Part shown: positions 14,313 to 22,464 of the stretch, in pieces
Layout: each line of letters begins with the position of its first letter
Numbering within the stretch: the stretch's first letter is position 1
Assembly: GCF_003259845.1 (NCBI RefSeq)
Contig: NZ_QLMJ01000037.1
Coordinates: forward strand, 1-33,947
DNA length: 33,947 bases
From: Actinoplanes lutulentus
GTDB taxonomy: Bacteria; Actinomycetota; Actinomycetes; Mycobacteriales; Micromonosporaceae
Reading direction: 5' to 3'
The notes under the pieces: generated by a model
The model's database searches: none
Told to the model about the DNA's origin: nothing
The model's input: the letters and a program-made list of their open reading frames with translations, nothing else
Program-made: the position numbers and the translations under genes

Positions 14313-15506
14313 TCAGTTGTGGGTGACGTTGAGGCGGGTGGCGTCGCGCGGGACTATCCACAGCATCGACAGGGCCAGCAGCGCCGCGGCCACGCCGAGC
14401 AGGCCCAGGGCCGGCCGCAGTCCGCCGACGGCGGCTCCCACGCCGGTGATCAGCACCGGTGACAGGAACTCGCCGATGAACAGCGTCCCGGTCCACAGGC
14501 CCGTGCCGCGCCCGCGCTCGGCGAACGACAGCCCGTTGGTCGCCCAGGTCAGCAGCGTGGGTAGCAGCAGACCCGTCCCGGCGCCGGTCAGCACCGCGCC
14601 GAAAGTGATCACCGGGACCGACGCGGTGGCCGCGATGACCAGGAAACCGGCCGCCGACAGTCCGAAAGCGATCGGCAGCAGCGTCCGCGGCGTCTGCCCG
14701 GACAGCTTCGCGAACGAGCCCGCCGCCACCGCCGTGGCGAGTGACATCAGGGCGCTGAGTGCGCCGATCGTCGCGGTCGCGGTGACGCCGACCTCGTCCA
14801 GCACGAACGACAGCTCGACGATCAGCGCGTAGAAGACCACGCCGCCCGCGAGCGTGACCAGGCACGGCACCCGCAGCTGCCGCCAGGGGATCGGCGGGAG
14901 AGCGACGGACGACGCGACCCGAGCGGGCTGCCAGATCAAGAGCGCCATGGGTACGGCCAGGAGCACCGCGATCGTGTAGAGCCAGAACGGCGTCCGCCAG
15001 CCGGACGACCCGAGTGCGCCGCCGACACCGAGGAACACGGTCGCGGAGACCGAGGCGAGCAGTGTCTGCAGGCCCAGGTATCGGCTGCGTCTCGGCCCGG
15101 ACCAGTAGTCGGCGATCAGCGTGGTGCAGCACGTCATGATCGCGGCCTCGCAGAGCCCGACCAGGACCCGGCTGCCGATGATCGTGGAGAGCGACTCCAG
15201 GTAGAGCGGAGCGGTGCCGAAGATCGAGTAGCCGACCATCGCGACGATCAGCACCCGTTTGCGGTCGATGCGATCCGCGATGAAGCCGGCGAACGGCGCG
15301 GTCAGGCCGATGATCAACGCCGGCACGGTGAGGACGATCGGCACCAGGGCGCCGGAGCCGGGCACGCCGGCGAAGTGGTCGGTCATCTGCGGCAGGACCG
15401 GCGCGATGAGCACGGCCCCGAGGACGGAAAGGCAGCTGCCGGCGAGCAGGAGCGCCAATTGGGCGAGACCTGCCTGCCGTGTGGGTGTGGGTGCGGTGAG
15501 AGACAA
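14313..15506 (-). CDS. MFS transporter
   Basis: A 397-residue, about 12-helix major facilitator. The loop 2-3 motif reads GFIADRIDRKRVLIV and the helix 4 region GSRVLVGLCEAAIMT; the second half mirrors this with SGQTPRTLLPIAFGLSAAG. Start is a TTG at 15506 with AAGG ~7 nt upstream; no better start exists. It lies downstream of the LysR gene on the same strand (100-nt gap), so it may carry the substrate of the LysR-controlled catabolic operon into the cell. The substrate cannot be read from the sequence; drug efflux is the alternative. Confidence 0.85.
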   Translation of the reverse strand: MSLTAPTPTRQAGLAQLALLLAGSCLSVLGAVLIAPVLPQMTDHFAGVPGSGALVPIVLTVPALIIGLTAPFAGFIADRIDRKRVLIVAMVGYSIFGTAPLYLESLSTIIGSRVLVGLCEAAIMTCCTTLIADYWSGPRRSRYLGLQTLLASVSATVFLGVGGALGSSGWRTPFWLYTIAVLLAVPMALLIWQPARVASSVALPPIPWRQLRVPCLVTLAGGVVFYALIVELSFVLDEVGVTATATIGALSALMSLATAVAAGSFAKLSGQTPRTLLPIAFGLSAAGFLVIAATASVPVITFGAVLTGAGTGLLLPTLLTWATNGLSFAERGRGTGLWTGTLFIGEFLSPVLITGVGAAVGGLRPALGLLGVAAALLALSMLWIVPRDATRLNVTHN

Positions 15507-15606
15507 GGGAGAGCCTTCCGGTGGTCCAGGTCACACTCGGTGGCTCCGACTATGGGCGGCGGGCGATCCGCGGCGGAAGACGGATTCGGCTGATGCCGGC
15601 CATCAC

Positions 15607-16560
15607 TCAAACTGATGGCGGCAGCGACTCGTCGATCGGCGGCCACAGCTCGTCAGCCGCCTCGATCAGCAGCTCACGGAACCACACGTGCACCGGGTCG
15701 TTCGTGTGCATCGGGTTCCACCAGAAGGATTCGTGCAAGGTGATCACCTCGAACGGGCACTGGAGGATGCGGATCCCGGCGATCGGGGCCATCAGCGTGG
15801 CCAATCGCTCCTGGATGAGCGCGATCCGCCGGGTCCCGGCAACGAGGAACGGCATCTGGAGGAACCCGTCGACGATCACGTCCACCCGGGCCTCGATGCC
15901 GAGCATCCGCAGCTGGCGTACGGCCGGGGCGTAGGCGGTCGGGCGGTCGAAGAGGACCACCCAGGGCAGGTCCTCCAGCTGTCGGAGGTACAGCTCGTCT
16001 CCGACGTCGGGGTTGTCAGCGGAGACGATGCAGACCCAGCGGTCCTCGTAAAGGTCCAGGTGGGGCAGTCCGGTGACGAATCCGTGCGGGATGAACAGGC
16101 CGTCGGCGTCGCGCAGGGTGTCGGCGGCATGGTCCACCGCGTACGGAGTGGTCTGCTGCAGGCGCAACCGCGCGTTCGGGGCGCGCCGGGCGAGCAGCCG
16201 GGCGACCAGCGGGCCGAGAATGGTCGCGGCGTAATCCGAGGAGACCACGGTGAACTCGCGGTCCAGTCCGGACGGATCGAAATCGGCGGTGGAGTCGAAG
16301 ACCCGGCGCACGCCGGCGAGCGCCGGACCGGTCAGTACGGAGACCCGGGTGGCGAGCGGGGTGAGGTCGTACCGGTTGCCGACCCGGACCAGTAGCTGGT
16401 CGCCGAAATGCCGTCGCAGGCGGCTCAGGGCGCCGCTGACCGCCGGCTGGCTGACGCCGAGACGCTCCGCGGTGCGGGTCACGTTCCGTTCCCTGAGCAG
16501 GGCGTCCAAGGTCATCAGCAGGTTCAGATCGAGGTTCGCGAGCACACGGTCGACGGCCAT
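15607..16560 (-). CDS. LysR-type regulator, NodD/NahR-like
   Basis: A 317-residue LTTR. The N-terminal HTH spans residues ~9-67 (NLDLNLLMTLDALLRERNVTRTA, RLGVSQPAVSGALSRLRRHFGDQLLVR). The effector domain is of the NodD/NahR/LinR kind, which bind flavonoids, salicylate and similar aromatics; the motif RVGNRYDLTPLA and the C-terminal ESFWWNPMHTNDPVHVWFRELL fit that group. ATG 16560 is used, as upstream in-frame starts add only non-conserved residues. It is divergent from the monooxygenase operon with a 112-nt shared promoter region containing an ATA-N9-TAT box, the classic arrangement for an LTTR activating its neighbours. Confidence 0.9.
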   Translation of the reverse strand: MAVDRVLANLDLNLLMTLDALLRERNVTRTAERLGVSQPAVSGALSRLRRHFGDQLLVRVGNRYDLTPLATRVSVLTGPALAGVRRVFDSTADFDPSGLDREFTVVSSDYAATILGPLVARLLARRAPNARLRLQQTTPYAVDHAADTLRDADGLFIPHGFVTGLPHLDLYEDRWVCIVSADNPDVGDELYLRQLEDLPWVVLFDRPTAYAPAVRQLRMLGIEARVDVIVDGFLQMPFLVAGTRRIALIQERLATLMAPIAGIRILQCPFEVITLHESFWWNPMHTNDPVHVWFRELLIEAADELWPPIDESLPPSV

Positions 16561-16569
16561 CCGGCAACT

Positions 16570-16584
16570 ATAAGCAGCGGCTAT
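16570..16584. promoter_or_regulatory. Candidate LysR box
   Basis: ATA-N9-TAT, an instance of the T-N11-A LTTR motif, 10 nt upstream of the LysR start. The site would overlap the LysR gene's own promoter and lie about 90 nt before the monooxygenase start. Confidence 0.45.
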
Positions 16585-16672
16585 GACAGCCATCACCAAG
16601 TCGAGCTTCCCTGATACCGCCCGGCGGCGAGACAGTGGTCCCCATCACACGAGTAACAAAGGGGAAACGGCC

Positions 16673-17803
16673 GTGCCAGCAGTTCGAAACGTACTGGTCG
16701 TCGGTGGCGGCGCTGCCGGCGCCGCAGCGGCGATCCTGCTCGCCGAGGGCGGCGTCGCCGTCGACCTGGTCGACGTGAAACCCGACGTGTCCGCGCTCGG
16801 CTCCGGGATCACGCTACAGGGCAATGCTCTGCGGGTGCTGCGCGAGCTGGGCGTCTGGGGCCAGGTCGAGGCCGAGGGGTTCGCGTTCGACACGCTCGGC
16901 CTGCGCGCCCCCGACCCGGCCGGCACTCTGGTCGCCGAGCTCACCGACATCCGCACCGGCGGGCCCGACCTCCCCGCCACCCTGGGGATGTACCGTCCGG
17001 CGCTGGCCCGCATCCTGATCGACCGAGCGGCGGCGGCCGGGGCGAAAGTCCGCTTCGGCGCCTGCCCGCAGAGCCTGGAGCAGGACGGCTACACCGTGCT
17101 GGTCACCTTCACCGACGGCACCTCCGGCCGGTACGACCTGGTGATCGGCGCCGACGGTGTCCGGTCCTGGACCCGGCGGCAGGCCGGGATCGACAGCGAG
17201 CCGCAGCCGGTCGGCATGGGCATCTGGCGGACGTTCACGAAACGGCCGGCGAGCGTGACCCGGACCGATCTGATCTACGGCGGTCCGTGCTACATCGCGG
17301 GGTACTGCCCGACCGGGGCGGACACGCTCTATGCGTACCTCGTCGAGGACGTGCGGGACCGGTCCGGTCTCAGCCCGCAGGAGTCTCTCGCGACGATGCG
17401 CGAGCTGTCCCTGGCCTATCACGGGCCGTGGGACGAGATCCGTGAGCAGCTGACCGACCCGAGCCGGGTCAACTACACCGCCTTCGAGAGCCATGTGCTC
17501 GACGGCCCGTGGCACCGCGGCCGGGTCGTGGTGATCGGCGATGCCGCGCACAGCTGCCCGCCGACCCTGGCCCAGGGCGCCGCACAGGCCTTGGAGGACG
17601 CGTCCGTCCTCGCCGAGCTGCTGCTCGCCGCCGGCAGCGTCACCGACACGCTCTGGTCCGACTTCACCGGCCGCCGCCTGGACCGCGCCCGGACGGTCGT
17701 CGAGGCCTCTCTGCAACTGGCCGCCTGGCAGCTCGCCCACGAGCGCGGCGACGTCCCGGGCCTGATGGCCCGCATCGCGCACCTGGTCGCCGAGCCCGCC
17801 TGA
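16673..17803 (+). CDS. FAD-dependent aromatic monooxygenase
   Basis: A 376-residue group A flavoprotein hydroxylase. It has the FAD motif VVGGGAAGAAAAILLAEGG at the N-terminus, the DG motif VIGADGVRSWTR, and the second FAD motif VVVIGDAAHSCPPTLAQGAAQALEDA. Such enzymes hydroxylate phenolic rings, here presumably to make the diol that the next gene's extradiol dioxygenase cleaves. GTG 16673 is chosen because AAAGGGGA is ~9 nt upstream and the FAD motif then begins at residue ~9; upstream residues from 16583 are not conserved-looking. First gene of the five-gene operon. Homology class resembles salicylate hydroxylase and FdeE-type enzymes; substrate unknown. Confidence 0.9.
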   Translation: MPAVRNVLVVGGGAAGAAAAILLAEGGVAVDLVDVKPDVSALGSGITLQGNALRVLRELGVWGQVEAEGFAFDTLGLRAPDPAGTLVAELTDIRTGGPDLPATLGMYRPALARILIDRAAAAGAKVRFGACPQSLEQDGYTVLVTFTDGTSGRYDLVIGADGVRSWTRRQAGIDSEPQPVGMGIWRTFTKRPASVTRTDLIYGGPCYIAGYCPTGADTLYAYLVEDVRDRSGLSPQESLATMRELSLAYHGPWDEIREQLTDPSRVNYTAFESHVLDGPWHRGRVVVIGDAAHSCPPTLAQGAAQALEDASVLAELLLAAGSVTDTLWSDFTGRRLDRARTVVEASLQLAAWQLAHERGDVPGLMARIAHLVAEPA

Positions 17804-17820
17804 TTCTTTGTGAGGGAACC

Positions 17821-18762
17821 ATGAACGACGAACGCCTCATCACCCACCTTCGCCACGTCGACTTGGCCGTGCCGGACTACGACAGGCAGCTCGACTTCTA
17901 CACGACCATGTGGGGCCTGGACGCCGAGACCACCGACGACGGCCTCGCCTTCCTGGCCGCCGCGGGCTCCCCGGAGCAGTACTCGGTGCGGCTGCGCAAG
18001 GCCGCCGAGAAACGGCTCGACCTGATCGCGTTCGGCGCCGCGAACGAGACCGACGTGAACGCACTGGCCGAACGCCTCGGCCGATCCGGCGTCACGCTGG
18101 TCAGCGAGCCGGGCAAGCTGGCCACGCCCGGCGGGGGTTACGGCTTCCGATTCTTCGACCTCGACGGCCGGACCGTGGAGGTCTCCTGCGACGTGGCCGT
18201 CCGGCAGCACCGCAAGCTGGAGGAGGGCGAGTCCGTCCCGGTCAAGCTCTCGCACGTGGTGATCAACTCGCCGAACCCGGAGGCGACCGTCGCCTTCTAT
18301 GACCAGCACCTGAACTTCGCCCTCTCGGACACCCTGATGCACCCGCGGATGGGCGAGATGATGTATTTCCTGCGCACCAACCGCTGGCACCACAGCCTGG
18401 CGATCGCCCGCGGCCCGCACGTCTCGCTGCATCACGCCTCGTTCGAGATGCGCGGCATCGACGAGTACATGCGCGGCACCGGCCGGCTGCTGCGCGGCGG
18501 CGTGGAGAAGGTGTGGGGCCCGGGCCGGCACATGGCCGGCAACAACACCTTCAGCTATTTCCTCGACCCGCACGGCAACACGATCGAATACACGACGGAG
18601 CTGGAGGAACTCGACGAGGACACCTGGCACCCGCACCTCTACGACTTCTCCGACCCGGCGGTCAGCGACCAGTGGGGCACGGCGAACCCGATGAACGAGT
18701 TCGTCGCGAAGCAGTCGTTCAATGACGTCGACCGCGGCATCTTCGTCGCTCCGCCGGTCTGA
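17821..18762 (+). CDS. Class I extradiol (VOC-fold) ring-cleavage dioxygenase
   Basis: A 313-residue two-domain vicinal-oxygen-chelate protein. The N-terminal module begins HLRHVDLAVPDYDRQLDFY; the C-terminal catalytic module carries the 2-His-1-Glu iron site: His145 (LSHVVINSPN), His205 (SLHHASFEM) and Glu256 (GNTIEYTTE), with the expected spacing. His204 next to His205 and the Tyr after Glu256 fit BphC-type enzymes. It should cleave a catechol-type ring next to the diol. GAGGG lies 5 nt before the ATG, 17 nt after the monooxygenase stop. The ligand set argues that it is active and not a metal-free glyoxalase relative. Confidence 0.9.
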   Translation: MNDERLITHLRHVDLAVPDYDRQLDFYTTMWGLDAETTDDGLAFLAAAGSPEQYSVRLRKAAEKRLDLIAFGAANETDVNALAERLGRSGVTLVSEPGKLATPGGGYGFRFFDLDGRTVEVSCDVAVRQHRKLEEGESVPVKLSHVVINSPNPEATVAFYDQHLNFALSDTLMHPRMGEMMYFLRTNRWHHSLAIARGPHVSLHHASFEMRGIDEYMRGTGRLLRGGVEKVWGPGRHMAGNNTFSYFLDPHGNTIEYTTELEELDEDTWHPHLYDFSDPAVSDQWGTANPMNEFVAKQSFNDVDRGIFVAPPV

Positions 18763-18766
18763 CGAC

Positions 18767-19702
18767 ATGCGAATCGCGCGCTTCCGGCACGACGGCCGGA
18801 CCCGAACTGGAGTGATCGAAGACGGTCAGGCCCGTCCCTTCGCCGATGATCTCGACACCATCGCGGTGATCGAGATGGGCGCCGGCGCGGCGAGCGGACT
18901 GAGCCTCGGCACCGCCGTACCCCTGAAGGATGTGCGCCTGCTGGCGCCGCTGCACCCAAGCTCGATCCGCGACTTCGTCGCGTTCGAGGAACACGTGGAC
19001 GGCGTGCGGCGCAGCATCGACGGCAGCGGGGGAGTGCCCGAGGCCTGGTACGACGCCCCGACCTTCTACTTCACCAATCCGCACGCGATCCTCGGCCCGG
19101 ACGACGACGTGCCGTTCCCGGCGGCCTCGGTGAACCGTGACTTCGAGCTGGAGGTCGCCGCGATCGCCGGCCCCGGCCAGACCATCTTCGGCTACACCGT
19201 CTTCAACGACTGGTCCGCGCGTGACCTGCAAAAACGCGAGATGCAGGTGAACCTGGGCCCGGCCAAGGGCAAGGATTTCGCGAGCACTCTCGGCCCGTGG
19301 ATCGTGACCGCCGACGAGCTCGAGCCCTTCAAGGATCAGGACGGTTTCCTCGATCTGTGGTGCGCGGCGAGTGTCAACGGCACTGAGATCGGCCGTGACC
19401 TGCTCAGCAACATGGGCTGGACCTTCGAGACGATGCTCGCCTACGCCGCCCGCGACAGCCTGGTGAGACCCGGTGACGTGCTCGGATCGGGCACGGTCGG
19501 CAACGGTGGCTGCCTCGCCGAGCTGTGGGGTCGCGGCGGCAAGCAGGATCCGCCGCCGCTGCGCGACGGCGACGTGGTCACCCTGACCGTCCAGGGCATC
19601 GGCACTCTGACGAATCGGATCACTTCCGGACAGACGAGCAGGGAACTGCCTGCCGTCCGGCGCCGTGATCAGGAGAAAGCACGAATCGAAAGGCAGAGCT
19701 GA
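18767..19702 (+). CDS. Fumarylacetoacetate hydrolase (FAH) family protein
   Basis: A 311-residue FAH-fold enzyme. The N-terminal extension (MRIARFRHDGRTRTGVIEDG) is followed by the catalytic domain with the acidic metal ligands in NRDFELEVAAIAG and GYTVFNDWSARDLQ, plus KGKDFASTLGPWIVT and GDVLGSGTVGNGG. Family members hydrolyse, hydrate, isomerise or decarboxylate ring-cleavage products. In this operon it most likely processes the extradiol product. ATG 18767 is 4 nt after the previous stop; the longer frame from 18722 overlaps the dioxygenase gene and is not preferred. Stop and next start are adjacent. Confidence 0.88.
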   Translation: MRIARFRHDGRTRTGVIEDGQARPFADDLDTIAVIEMGAGAASGLSLGTAVPLKDVRLLAPLHPSSIRDFVAFEEHVDGVRRSIDGSGGVPEAWYDAPTFYFTNPHAILGPDDDVPFPAASVNRDFELEVAAIAGPGQTIFGYTVFNDWSARDLQKREMQVNLGPAKGKDFASTLGPWIVTADELEPFKDQDGFLDLWCAASVNGTEIGRDLLSNMGWTFETMLAYAARDSLVRPGDVLGSGTVGNGGCLAELWGRGGKQDPPPLRDGDVVTLTVQGIGTLTNRITSGQTSRELPAVRRRDQEKARIERQS

Positions 19703-20851
19703 ATGTTCGAGTACTTTCCCGGCAACTACGTCTGGAACCTCGGCGTGGTCGCCACCCTGAACAGCGGCGGCCTGATCGACGAGGTGGACCGCGCCTGCCG
19801 CCCGATCCGTGATCTCGCCGGGCAGGGCTCGGATGTCGGCACCAAGGAGTTCATGGCCTCCTGGGCCGCCGTCGCCGAGGATCTCGCCACCCAGGCGGCG
19901 GCCGACGAGAAGGCCGGACACCTGCGCACCGCCGGGCAGAAATACCAGCGGGCCACCAACTACCTGGCACAGGCCGAGCGGATGCAGAGCGCGAAATCGC
20001 CGAACCGCAAGGAGTTCTACCAGCGGCTTCTCGACCTCCAGCAGAAGGCGTTCGACCTGATCGACCCGGCCACCACCCGGGTCGCGATGCCATTCGAGGG
20101 CCACCAGCTCCCGGCGTACTTCACGAAGGCCGGCCCGGCGAACGCTCCGACGATCATCCTGTGGAACGGGCTCGACTCGACCAAGGAGCACATGTACGCC
20201 TCGGGCTTCGCGCACGAGATGGCCGCGCGGGGCATCAACACCCTGATGGTGGACTGCCCGGGCAGCGGTGAGGCGCTGCGGTTCCTCGGCCTGACCAGCC
20301 GGGTCGAGACCGAGGACTGGGCGAAAGCCTGCGTCGACTACCTGCTGACCAGGGACGACGTCGACGACACCAAGATCGGCCTGATCGGCTGGTCGCTGGG
20401 TGGCTACTACGCGCCGAGGGCGGCCGCGTTCGAGAAACGGCTGGCGCTGTGTGTGGCGTGGGGCGCCAACCACGACTGGGGCGCCGTGCAGAAACGCCGC
20501 CTCGAACGCGAGGGGGAGAACCCGGTCCCGCACTACTGGGATCACGTTCTCTGGGTGTGGGGCGAGACCGACCTCGACACGTTCATCGCCAAGGCAGAGG
20601 CGGTCAACCTGGACGGCGTGGTCGAGCAGATCACCGTTCCGTTCCTGATCGCGCACGGTGAGAACGACCGGCAGATCCCGGTTCAGTACGCGCACCGCTC
20701 CTACGAACAGGCCGTCAATTCGCCCAAGCGTGAACTGCGGATCTTCACGAAGGAGGAGGGCGGCGCGGAACACATCGGGCTCGACCACTTCGCCCACGTG
20801 CAGACGTTCATCGCCGACTGGGTCGACGAGACCTTCCGGGGGCAGAAATGA
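19703..20851 (+). CDS. Alpha/beta hydrolase, 2,6-dihydroxypseudooxynicotine hydrolase-like
   Basis: A 382-residue protein with a long helical N-terminal domain (~1-130: FPGNYVWNLGVVATLNSGGLIDEVDRA, KAGQ/TAGQKYQRATNYLAQAERMQ) and an alpha/beta hydrolase core. The nucleophile elbow is GWSLGG with Ser231; the late acid is probably in HGENDRQIPV and the His in EEGGAEHIGLDHF. This two-domain build matches the nicotine-pathway C-C hydrolase of Paenarthrobacter and FrsA-like hydrolases, enzymes that split C-C bonds in side chains or cleaved rings. The ATG begins one base after the previous stop; its own stop overlaps the next start (ATGA). Confidence 0.82.
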   Translation: MFEYFPGNYVWNLGVVATLNSGGLIDEVDRACRPIRDLAGQGSDVGTKEFMASWAAVAEDLATQAAADEKAGHLRTAGQKYQRATNYLAQAERMQSAKSPNRKEFYQRLLDLQQKAFDLIDPATTRVAMPFEGHQLPAYFTKAGPANAPTIILWNGLDSTKEHMYASGFAHEMAARGINTLMVDCPGSGEALRFLGLTSRVETEDWAKACVDYLLTRDDVDDTKIGLIGWSLGGYYAPRAAAFEKRLALCVAWGANHDWGAVQKRRLEREGENPVPHYWDHVLWVWGETDLDTFIAKAEAVNLDGVVEQITVPFLIAHGENDRQIPVQYAHRSYEQAVNSPKRELRIFTKEEGGAEHIGLDHFAHVQTFIADWVDETFRGQK

Positions 20852-21807
20852 TCGACCCGAAAGACCCGGAGGGCGCTATCGCGGAAGCCGCGAAACGGTG
20901 CTCCAACTGGGGGCGGTGGGGTGCTGACGACGTACAGGGGACCATGAATTTCCTGACGCCCGCCAAGCGCGCGCAGGGCGCGAAGCTGGTGCGGCGCGGG
21001 GTTTCGTTCTCGCTGTCGCAGCGCTTCGACGCCGACGGCCCGCAGAAAGGCTGGCGCCGGCGCACCAATCCGGTGCACACGATGCTGGACACCGGAACCG
21101 ACGCGGTTACCGGCGTGCAGGGCTTCCCGCACGGGCTCGGCGGCGCTGACGACGTGATCGCGATGCCCTTGCAGTGTTCCACGCAGTGGGACGGGCTCGG
21201 CCACATCTTCGACCACGGGATGGCCTGGAACGGCCGGCCGGCGGAGAAGGTGGTGACCAGCCTCGGCGATCTGAGGACGGGCATCGAGACGGTCGCCGAC
21301 GTGATCGCGGGCAGGGGTGTCCTTCTCGACGTGGGACGTACTTGGGGGACTGACGGCGAGCTCCCGGACGGGTTCGCCATCACCGAAGAACACCTCACGG
21401 CCACCATCGCGGCGCAGAAGACCGAGGTGGGCCGGGGCGACATCGTCCTGGTGCGCACCGGTCAGCTCACCCGGGCACGGCGAAACGGCTGGGGTGACTA
21501 CGCGGGTGGACCCGCGCCCGGTCTGTCGTTCACCACCGCCGACTGGCTGCACCGCACCGAGATCGCCGCGATCGCCACCGACACCTGGGGTTTTGAGGTG
21601 CGACCGAACGAGTTCGACCACGCGTTTCAGCCGCTGCACCAGGTGGCGATCCCGCACATCGGGCTCTTCCTGGGCGAAATGTGGGACCTGGACGCGCTCG
21701 CCGCCGACTGCGCACAGGACGGGATCCACGAGTTCTGGCTCACCGCCGCGCCCCTGCCGATCACCGGTGCCGTGGGCTCCCCGGTCAACCCGATAGCGGT
21801 CAAGTAG
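20848..21807 (+). CDS. Cyclase-family protein (kynurenine formamidase-like fold)
   Basis: A 319-residue member of the PF04199 cyclase/hydrolase family. NWGRWGADDVQGTMNFLTPAKR and the segment ending in the metal motif identify it. The usual HxGTHxDxPxH metal site reads TQWDGLGHIFDH here: the first motif His is replaced by Gln while an Asp and a later His remain. That variant occurs in one branch of the family and may change the metal or the chemistry. Later motifs RGDIVLVRTGQ and FQPLHQVAIPHIGLFLGEMWDLDAL are typical. The ATGA overlap with the hydrolase gene places it last in the operon. Likely hydrolyses an ester, lactone or amide intermediate; unproven. Confidence 0.85.
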   Translation: MIDPKDPEGAIAEAAKRCSNWGRWGADDVQGTMNFLTPAKRAQGAKLVRRGVSFSLSQRFDADGPQKGWRRRTNPVHTMLDTGTDAVTGVQGFPHGLGGADDVIAMPLQCSTQWDGLGHIFDHGMAWNGRPAEKVVTSLGDLRTGIETVADVIAGRGVLLDVGRTWGTDGELPDGFAITEEHLTATIAAQKTEVGRGDIVLVRTGQLTRARRNGWGDYAGGPAPGLSFTTADWLHRTEIAAIATDTWGFEVRPNEFDHAFQPLHQVAIPHIGLFLGEMWDLDALAADCAQDGIHEFWLTAAPLPITGAVGSPVNPIAVK

Positions 21808-21853
21808 AACCGCGGGCCGGAACCACAGGCGGAAGCCGCAGATCAGGGCCCGT

Positions 21854-22002
21854 TAACCAGGTCCCGCCCAACTGACGCCGACAAACCCGGTCCCGCCTCA
21901 TAAAGCGCCAGCAAACCTGGTCCGACGTTTCAGAGCGCCAGCAACCCGGTCCGGCGTTTTAAAGCGCCGGCTAACCCGGTCCGGCGTTGTAAAGCGGCCG
22001 GG
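21854..22002. repeat. Five imperfect 29-31-bp tandem repeats
   Basis: Units start at 21854, 21883, 21913, 21943 and 21972. The shared core is AACCCGGTCCGGCG, then TTTTAAAGCGCC or a variant; GGCGTTTTAAAGCGCC is a near-palindrome, so each unit can fold. The first unit is the most diverged. There are no unique spacers, so it is not a CRISPR array. It fills the space between the catabolic operon and its convergent neighbour. Confidence 0.75.
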
Positions 22003-22030
22003 GAGGGACGGGCAGCGCCCCTCCCCGGCC
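21996..22030. terminator. Perfect 12-bp terminator stem
   Basis: Arms GGCCGGGGAGGG (21996-22007) and CCCTCCCCGGCC (22019-22030), 11-nt loop. It sits just beyond the DUF3817 stop and downstream of the catabolic operon, so it may serve both convergent units. Confidence 0.65.
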
Positions 22031-22037
22031 TGGGAGC

Positions 22038-22352
22038 TCAGGCGGTGGCGGCCGCCGGCTCCTGTGCCGGGCGGCGCTTGGCCACCCAGCGTTCGAAGAT
22101 CAGCGTGGTGAGGGGAGGGATCGAAGCCGCCAGGCCGAACAGCGTCCGCCAGATCGACCACCGCTCGGTGCGCGCCACCCAGAGGGTGGCCACCAGGTAC
22201 GCGACGAACAGCGCCCCGTGAAGCCGGCCGAAGAACCACACACCGGCCTCTGTCGTCTCGGTGACGTGCTTCAGGAACATGCCCACCAGTAGTCCGGTCC
22301 ACGAGAACGCCTCGGCGATCGCGGTGACCCGGAAGACTCGGAACGGTTGCAC
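22038..22352 (-). CDS. DUF3817 membrane protein
   Basis: A 104-residue protein with three hydrophobic segments and the DUF3817 pattern: FRVFRVTAIAEAFSWTGLLVGMFLKHVTE, GRLHGALFVAYLVATLWVA, and SIPPLTTLIFERWVAKRR. These small membrane proteins are common in actinobacteria; their role is unknown. The start is set at GTG 22352, with GAGGGGG about 8 nt upstream on the minus strand; the longer frame from 22550 would run through the hemerythrin gene's start region and has no membrane-protein character. Divergent from the hemerythrin gene. Confidence 0.82.
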   Translation of the reverse strand: MQPFRVFRVTAIAEAFSWTGLLVGMFLKHVTETTEAGVWFFGRLHGALFVAYLVATLWVARTERWSIWRTLFGLAASIPPLTTLIFERWVAKRRPAQEPAAATA

Positions 22353-22400
22353 GTGCTTCCCCCTCGATTTCGGCGGTGCCGACCGTACGTGATCAAAGAT

Positions 22401-22425
22401 GAGTGTTTGCTGGCAACGGGGGTAT
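22401..22425 (+). promoter_or_regulatory. SigB-type stress promoter before the hemerythrin gene
   Basis: GAGT at 22401-22404, a 15-nt spacer and GGGTAT at 22420-22425 fit the Streptomyces SigB-like consensus GNNT-N14-16-GGGTAY. Transcription would start near 22432, ~33 nt before the GTG start. Confidence 0.4.
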
Positions 22426-22464
22426 GACGCCTCAGAGTGATTTGTCATCATAAAAGGGGGTTCC

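Noticed and set aside
13018..15534. 838-codon open frame on the minus strand
   Set aside because: It runs out of frame through the LPMO upstream region, the small secreted protein, antisense to the DUF2087 gene and the MFS gene. Its translation is Arg/Gly-rich with no domain pattern; it is a high-GC shadow.
18719..20797. 692-codon minus-strand frame over the FAH and hydrolase genes
   Set aside because: Antisense of two recognised enzymes; composition typical of GC-rich shadow frames.
21854..22002. Possible CRISPR array
   Set aside because: The repeats are contiguous and imperfect, with no unique spacers between them, and no cas genes are nearby.
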